64,000 nucleotides of DNA from Pseudomonas lalucatii. Lineage in GTDB: Bacteria > Pseudomonadota > Gammaproteobacteria > Pseudomonadales > Pseudomonadaceae. Positions 57,824 through 64,000 of the stretch are shown here, in pieces. Every line of letters begins with the position of its first letter. Position 1 is the stretch's first letter. Both the position numbers and the translations under genes were made by a program. Location of the stretch: assembly GCF_018398425.1 (NCBI RefSeq), contig NZ_JADPMV010000001.1:1054001-1118000 (forward strand), written 5' to 3'. A model generated the notes under the pieces. It saw nothing but the letters and a program-made list of their open reading frames with translations, did no database searches and was not told where the DNA came from.

Positions 57824-59332
57824 ATGAACACAGAGGCCCAGATCGATTCGCCTGCCGCGGGCTCGAACAGTCCGCCCGAAATGGAGCCCGCCTCAGCCGC
57901 GCCATCGGCGTCACGGCGGCCGACCTGGTGGCGCAAGGCGATTGGGCCGCTACTCAAGCTGAGCCGTTCGACCCAGTTCGTGATCGCCGCGACGATAATC
58001 CTGGGGCTGACCATGACCTTCGTCGGCAATCTGGTCAGCAAGACCATCGAGCGCTCGGCCGTGCAGTCCGCGGCAAACGCCGGCGCCCTGTACATGACCA
58101 CCTTCCTCGAACCCTACGTCCAGGAACTCAGCACTGGCCAGCGCCTGTCGGTCAAGACCGCCGAGGCCATCGACCGCCTGATGACCAGCGCCAGCCTCAA
58201 CGCCCACGTGGTCTCGGTGAAGATCTGGAGCCCCGATGGCACCATCCTCTACAGCACCAACAAGGACATAGTCGGCAAGTCGTACCCGGCGGACGACCTG
58301 AAGATGGCCCTGCAGGGCCATACGGTCACCGAGTGGGGCGAGTTGACGGCCGAGGAGAACGCCTACGAGGCCAGCCTGGGCATTCCGCTGTACGAAATCT
58401 ACGCCCCACTGCGCGAGTTCGGCACGGATCGGATCATCGCCGTCGGCGAGTTCTACGAACGGGCCGAGATGCTGCAGAACGAGATCGCCTGCATCCGTGA
58501 GGAGGTGTGGATCATCGTCGGCACGGGGACCCTGTCCATGCTGCTGCTGCTGTTCGCCATCGTTCGCCGCGGCGAGCGCATCATCCTGCGCCAGCAGCTG
58601 GCCCTGAGCCGACAGATGCAGGAGCAGGCGCGGCTGAGCACGCAGAACATCAACCTGCAACGCAAGATCACCAGCGCCAACCAGTCCTTCTCCCGGGTCA
58701 ACGAACTCATCCTGCGCCGCCTCGGCGCCGACCTGCATGATGGCCCGGCGCAGCTGCTGACCCTGATCCTGGTGCGTCTCGACGAGCTCGCGGTGCTGCA
58801 GGAGCGTTACAAGCAGAACGGCGGCGAGTTCGACATAGAGGCCCTCGAGTCCCTGCGCCACGCCGCCCAGGACGCCCTGGGGGAAATCCGCGACATCTCC
58901 CGCGGCCTGGCCCTGCCGGAGATCAACGGCATGCCCCTGCGCCAGGAGCTGGAGCTGGTGGTGCAGCGCCACGAACTGCGCACCGAGACCAAGGTCGCGC
59001 TCGAGTGCGAGAACCTGCCGGAGACCGTACCGCTGGCCCACAAGACCTGCATCTATCGCTTCATCCAGGAGGCCTTGAACAACGCCTTCCACCATGCCGA
59101 CGGCAAGGGCCAGGCGGTAAGCGCCCGCTACCATCAGGGCCTGCTGGAGATAAGGGTGCGCGACGACGGCGACGGCTTCGACACCGAGCACCTGGCCGCG
59201 AACAATCATCATCACCGAGCCCGCCTGGGGCTGGCGGGCATGCGCTACCGGGTCGAGTCCCTCGGCGGCCAGTTCCACATCGACTCCACCCCTGAGCACG
59301 GCACCACGGTAAGCGCCAAGTTCGCCCTGTGA
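57824..59332 (+). CDS. NarL-type sensor histidine kinase
   Basis: 502 aa. A first transmembrane helix at about 52-70, an extracytoplasmic sensing region of about 155 residues (72-226, with SVKIWSPDGTILYSTNKDIVGKSY, PAS/CACHE like), a second helix at 228-247, then a coiled linker. HisKA_3 has the phospho-acceptor His305 in ADLHDGPAQLL and is followed by an HATPase domain (EALNNAFHHADG, DDGDGFD, RLGLAGMRYR). It pairs with the LuxR-type regulator encoded convergently 9 bp away. ATG 57824 is preceded by AGGAGC. The signal is unknown. Confidence 0.92.
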   Translation: MNTEAQIDSPAAGSNSPPEMEPASAAPSASRRPTWWRKAIGPLLKLSRSTQFVIAATIILGLTMTFVGNLVSKTIERSAVQSAANAGALYMTTFLEPYVQELSTGQRLSVKTAEAIDRLMTSASLNAHVVSVKIWSPDGTILYSTNKDIVGKSYPADDLKMALQGHTVTEWGELTAEENAYEASLGIPLYEIYAPLREFGTDRIIAVGEFYERAEMLQNEIACIREEVWIIVGTGTLSMLLLLFAIVRRGERIILRQQLALSRQMQEQARLSTQNINLQRKITSANQSFSRVNELILRRLGADLHDGPAQLLTLILVRLDELAVLQERYKQNGGEFDIEALESLRHAAQDALGEIRDISRGLALPEINGMPLRQELELVVQRHELRTETKVALECENLPETVPLAHKTCIYRFIQEALNNAFHHADGKGQAVSARYHQGLLEIRVRDDGDGFDTEHLAANNHHHRARLGLAGMRYRVESLGGQFHIDSTPEHGTTVSAKFAL

Positions 59333-59341
59333 CGCCGGGCG

Positions 59342-60049
59342 TCAATCGGACTCGAAGTGCGGTACGGTCGCCGCTTGTCCGGCGAACTGGTGGCGAATGC
59401 GGGCCGCATGCTGATTGCGCCGGTATTCCATGATGGCGGTGACCGCCTCTACCCGGTTACGCACCTGGAGCTTCTGCATGATGCTGGTCATGTAGTGCTT
59501 GACGGTTTTCTCGCTCAGCGAGAGTTTCTCGGCGACCTCGCGATTGGTCAGCCCGTTGGCCACCTCGCGGATTATCTGCTCCTCGCGATGGGTGAGTTCG
59601 TCGACCGACTTCTCGCCATCCTTGTGCTTCTGCAGATCGCTGATCAGCTTGCCGGCGAAGCCCGGGGTTATGAAGGTCTGCCCCGTGGCCACGTTCCGGA
59701 TCGCCTGGGCCAGCTCCGGCCCGCTCACGCCCTTGAGCACATAGCCCCTGGCGCCAGCCTCCAGGGCGGCATACGCGTCGTCTTCGGACTCCGACACGGT
59801 CAGCATCACGATCCTGACCGACGGGTTGTCGGTGACTATGGCGCGCACCGCCGCGAAACTGTCCCCCGGCATATGCACGTCCATGAGCATCACATCGGGG
59901 CGATACTTCGCCGCGATGCGCTCCGCCTCCTCGGCCGAGCCGCCCTGCTCGACCACCTCGAAATCCGCGATGCGCTTGAGTGCCGCGGCGACCCCCTGCC
60001 TCAGCAGCGGATGGTCATCGACTATGCCAATCCTGATCCTGCCACTCAT
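59342..60049 (-). CDS. NarL/FixJ-type response regulator
   Basis: 235 aa. Receiver domain with IGIVDDHPLLRQGV, phospho-acceptor Asp in VMLMDVHMPG and Lys in GYVLKG. LuxR-type HTH with ELTHREEQIIREVANGLTNREVAEKLSLSEKTVKHY. It is the cognate partner of the NarL-type kinase, but the two genes converge instead of forming an operon. It diverges from the RpoS-like sigma factor gene, whose promoter region is its own upstream region too, so it may control that sigma factor. The target genes are otherwise unknown. Confidence 0.92.
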   Translation of the reverse strand: MSGRIRIGIVDDHPLLRQGVAAALKRIADFEVVEQGGSAEEAERIAAKYRPDVMLMDVHMPGDSFAAVRAIVTDNPSVRIVMLTVSESEDDAYAALEAGARGYVLKGVSGPELAQAIRNVATGQTFITPGFAGKLISDLQKHKDGEKSVDELTHREEQIIREVANGLTNREVAEKLSLSEKTVKHYMTSIMQKLQVRNRVEAVTAIMEYRRNQHAARIRHQFAGQAATVPHFESD

Positions 60050-60180
60050 GTTCGGTCCCTCCCCAACTACGAGCGCCCAGGCGGCGCGGGCCCCCTGACC
60101 GGGAGCCCCTAAACGTGTTCAGTGTAGTCAAGGCAGGAGCTAACCATAGGTAATCGCAGCTTTTCTGGGCGATTTTTTCC

Positions 60181-60255
60181 GCGTTATGGACGGACCCTGC
60201 TCAGACCAAAGTCCCACACACAATTAGGACCATGGTGGCGCGTTATAGCTGGACC
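60181..60255. promoter_or_regulatory. Direct repeat GCGTTAT-N4-GGACC upstream of the sigma factor gene
   Basis: Copy one covers 60181-60196 and copy two 60240-60255; both read GCGTTAT, four variable bases, GGACC, starting 59 bp apart. A third GGACC lies at 60227-60231. They sit between divergent response regulator and sigma factor genes and are candidate binding sites. Confidence 0.55.
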
Positions 60256-60318
60256 TCTGCATCTTTGGCTTTACCGGAAACCGCTTGATCCTTTAAGCCT
60301 CATAGGACTAATCGAGCA

Positions 60319-61341
60319 GTGACTATGACTTATGCATCCAGATCCACCTCAGCCCCCGAAGACAGTCAAAACATTGACAACAATATCGAGTCCGCTATCC
60401 GGCAGGTTCTGAAGGTTGCCCGGTCAGTCGCCCCCAAATCGAGAGCCCAGCACGCACCGGCCAAGCCGGCCAACGTGGCGAAACACCATAAGTCCACCGA
60501 TTACAGCCAGGCACTGGATGCTACCCGTCTGTACCTGAACGAAATCGGCTTCTCTCCGCTGCTGTCCCGCGAGGAAGAGCGGCATTTCGCCCGCCTGACC
60601 GTCCAGGGCGACGCCCTGGCCCGCAAGCGCATGATCGAAAGCAATCTGCGCCTGGTGGTGAAAATCGCCCGCGGCTACCTCAACCGCGGCCTGTCGCTGC
60701 TGGACCTGGTCGAGGAAGGCAATCTCGGGCTGATCCGCGCCGTGGACAAGTTCGATCCGGAGCTGGGCTACCGCTTTTCCACCTACGGGACCTGGTGGAT
60801 TCGCGAAACCATCGAACGGGCACTGATGAACCAGACCCGCACCATCCGCCTGCCCATCCATGTGGTGAAGAAGCTGAACGGCTACCTGACCGCCGCCCGC
60901 GAGTTGACCCGCAAGCTCGATCACGACCCCTCCAGCGAGGAGATCGCCTCGCTGCTGGAGAAGGATGTGGGCGAAGTGGAACGCTTGCGCGACCTGAATG
61001 TCCGGGTCACCTCCCTGGACACCGCCTTCGGCCAGGACTCCGACCGGAGCCTGATGGATACCGTCAGCGACGAACAGCCGAACGACCCATGCGAGTTGCT
61101 GCAGGACAGCGAGCTGGCACAGAGCATCAGGGAGTGGCTGGCCGAGCTCACCGAACGGCAGAGTGAGGTGGTGATCCGCCGTTTCGGCCTGCACGGCGAT
61201 GAGGGTTGCACCCTGGAGGAAATGGGCCAGTCCATCGGCCTGACCCGCGAACGGGTCAGGCAGATCCAGGCCGAGGCCCTCAAGCGCCTGCGCCGCATTC
61301 TCGAGAAGAACGGCCTCTCCAGCGAGACCCTGCTCGAGTAG
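60319..61341 (+). CDS. RpoS-like (sigma-70 family, sigma-S type) sigma factor
   Basis: 340 aa. Sigma regions in order: an N-terminal region of about 60 residues unlike RpoS, region 1.2/2.1 ([19 protein letters not shown]), 2.2-2.4 ([59 protein letters not shown]), region 3, and region 4.2 ([28 protein letters not shown]). It resembles Pseudomonas RpoS closely from residue 60 on, yet lacks the nlpD-rpoS context, so I take it as a paralogue. GTG 60319 or ATG 60325 may be the start. At residues 181-190 the region reads [10 protein letters not shown] against HVVKELNVYL in RpoS. Confidence 0.85.
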   Translation: MTMTYASRSTSAPEDSQNIDNNIESAIRQVLKVARSVAPKSRAQHAPAKPANVAKHHKSTDYSQALDATRLYLNEIGFSPLLSREEERHFARLTVQGDALARKRMIESNLRLVVKIARGYLNRGLSLLDLVEEGNLGLIRAVDKFDPELGYRFSTYGTWWIRETIERALMNQTRTIRLPIHVVKKLNGYLTAARELTRKLDHDPSSEEIASLLEKDVGEVERLRDLNVRVTSLDTAFGQDSDRSLMDTVSDEQPNDPCELLQDSELAQSIREWLAELTERQSEVVIRRFGLHGDEGCTLEEMGQSIGLTRERVRQIQAEALKRLRRILEKNGLSSETLLE

Positions 61342-61354
61342 CCCGCCGCAAGAG

Positions 61355-61378
61355 CCGCCGCGCGAGCGGCGGTTTCTT
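61355..61378 (+). terminator. Terminator of the sigma factor gene
   Basis: CCGCCGC (61355-61361), GCGA loop, GCGGCGG (61366-61372), then TTTCTT. It begins 13 bp after the stop and may also serve the convergent cysK. Confidence 0.8.
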
Positions 61379-61389
61379 CGTGCTGCCCG

Positions 61390-62364
<975 letters not shown>

Positions 62365-62493
62365 GGCGGTGTCCTTGTGCGAGTTCTGCCGGAAAAGAGC
62401 GCCAGCCTAAGACCCGCAGGTGCGAGCGTCCAGCCCGGCGCAAACGCCTAGCTCCGGCGGCGGCGCGGGCACGCCCCGAGACAGCTCGGCAGT

Positions 62494-62524
62494 GACCCGC
62501 CATTCAGTGACTGAATGGCGGGTC
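62494..62524. repeat. Perfect 14-bp hairpin between cysK and moxR
   Basis: GACCCGCCATTCAG (62494-62507), TGA loop, CTGAATGGCGGGTC (62511-62524). No U-tract on either strand. It ends 4 bp before the moxR -35 hexamer, so it may be an operator or an mRNA structure in the cysK leader. Confidence 0.6.
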
Positions 62525-62528
62525 TGCG

Positions 62529-62558
62529 TTCACAGTCGACGCCCCCCCGCGTTATAGT
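62529..62558 (+). promoter_or_regulatory. Putative moxR promoter
   Basis: TTCACA (62529-62534), 18 nt, TATAGT (62553-62558), both five of six to consensus. Confidence 0.55.
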
Positions 62559-62619
62559 CGGGCCTTCAATACTGAACCGGCGGGTACTGCCCCGGCCGTT
62601 ACCGTTCGAGGATTTTCCG

Positions 62620-63465
<846 letters not shown>

Positions 63466-63489
63466 AGCCTGCCGGGGAGGTGTCTAACC

Positions 63490-63897
63490 ATGCATAGCGG
63501 CAGCTGCCTGTGCGGCGCGGTGAAATACGAGATCGACGCGCCCATCAAATCGGCCACTCATTGCCACTGCAACCAATGCCGCAAAGGCCACGGGGCGGCG
63601 TTCGCCAGCTACGGCAATGTACGTCGCACGAACTTCCACTTTGTCGAGGGGCTGGATTCGGTGGCCGAGTTCCACTCATCCCCCGGGGTGACCCGGACCT
63701 TCTGCCGGCAGTGCGGCTCCAACCTGCAGTGGTTCGCCGATCATCCCTACCCCGACTGGCTATCGGTGGCCCTGGGCACGCTGGACTCGCCGCTTGGCGA
63801 AATACCGCAGAAACACATCTACGTGGAATCCAAGGCCGACTGGTACGCCATAGCCGACCGGCTACCCCAGGAGCACCACGTTGAGCCAGACGAATAA
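63490..63897 (+). CDS. GFA-family (CENP-V/glutathione-dependent formaldehyde-activating-like) protein
   Basis: 135 aa. Zinc-binding signatures GSCLCGAVKYEI (Cys-X-Cys), HCHCNQCRKGHGAAF and TFCRQCGSNLQW are complete, giving the two zinc sites of the GFA fold. Family members spontaneously or catalytically add formaldehyde to glutathione, but the reaction of most small members, including this one, is unproven. It is inserted between the MoxR ATPase and the likely VWA gene, 24 bp after moxR, so it is probably co-transcribed. Confidence 0.9.
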   Translation: MHSGSCLCGAVKYEIDAPIKSATHCHCNQCRKGHGAAFASYGNVRRTNFHFVEGLDSVAEFHSSPGVTRTFCRQCGSNLQWFADHPYPDWLSVALGTLDSPLGEIPQKHIYVESKADWYAIADRLPQEHHVEPDE

Positions 63898-63911
63898 ACG
63901 AGGGCGCAGCC

Positions 63912-64000
63912 ATGCTGCTTAACCTGTTCAACGAAATGCGCGCGGCCAAGGTGCCGGTGTCGGTGCGCGAGCTGCTCGACCTGATCAACGCGCTGCAGCA
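63912..64000 (+). CDS. Start of a probable VWA-domain (CoxE-like) protein, partial
   Basis: Only 29 codons are in the window: MLLNLFNEMRAAKVPVSVRE. That start is typical of the VWA CoxE-like proteins that follow MoxR ATPases in Pseudomonas. ATG 63912 lies 14 bp after the GFA stop. The identification is by context and start similarity only. Confidence 0.6.
   Translation, partial: MLLNLFNEMRAAKVPVSVRELLDLINALQ

Overview
The window is about 64 kb of GC-rich chromosome from a gammaproteobacterium, almost certainly Pseudomonas sensu lato. The evidence is the gene order (nqr, gap2, mfd, csiV, MTI phosphorylase, nagZ, psrA, lexA-sulA, topA, fadBA, uspA, uup, slt and so on to a tRNA-Pro), which from memory tracks the P. 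aeruginosa PA2999-PA3031 block, together with two pseudomonad-type SOS boxes at lexA and PsrA operators at psrA. Codon use looks uniform. I see no prophage, insertion sequence, CRISPR array or rRNA.

1-19.2 kb is housekeeping. It starts with the 5' part of nqrA, a decayed gene, a long-form GAPDH divergent from the repair translocase mfd, and csiV. Next come purine salvage (MTI phosphorylase), cell-wall recycling and cross-linking (nagZ, an L,D-transpeptidase), the fatty-acid-responsive regulator psrA, the SOS pair lexA-sulA, topA, and the beta-oxidation operon fadBA, which PsrA probably controls.

19.7-28.8 kb holds conserved proteins of unknown role, a universal stress protein, the ABC-F ATPase Uup, the Slt transglycosylase, a MOSC protein, a DUF1499 lipoprotein locked head-to-head and tail-to-tail with its neighbours, and CheV.

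29-35 kb is a compact minus-strand operon: a VAO-type FAD enzyme of the alkyl-DHAP-synthase family, a GlpD-like dehydrogenase and an FGGY kinase. An AraC regulator diverges from it, and the shared promoter carries paired CTGTC...GACAG palindromes. The substrate is unknown.

35-44.7 kb carries molybdenum cofactor genes (moeA, moaB, mobA), tRNA-Pro(CGG), the 3' stump of an OprD-family porin, an ammonium transporter, a yqjD-yqjE-yqjK set, a small cytochrome c, a DTW tRNA-modifying enzyme and an Aer-type receptor.

44.8-50.0 kb is a guanidino-compound catabolic cluster: a LysR regulator divergent from guanidinobutyrase, a Gate-domain transporter and a ThDP-dependent 2-ketoarginine-type decarboxylase. 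These would serve the arginine transaminase route, ending in 4-aminobutyrate plus urea.

50-57.6 kb has an MBL-fold hydrolase, a 45-residue protein with a strong ribosome site, aceK, a LysR gene divergent from an exported amidohydrolase, a TorF-type porin and an EamA exporter.

57.8-64 kb is the most unusual part. A NarL-type sensor kinase and response regulator converge, followed by a sigma factor that is clearly RpoS-like but lacks the usual nlpD-rpoS context and differs at residues matching the E. coli RssB turnover element. Its upstream region contains two copies of GCGTTAT-N4-GGACC. The window ends with cysK, a MoxR ATPase, a GFA-family enzyme and the start of a likely VWA gene.
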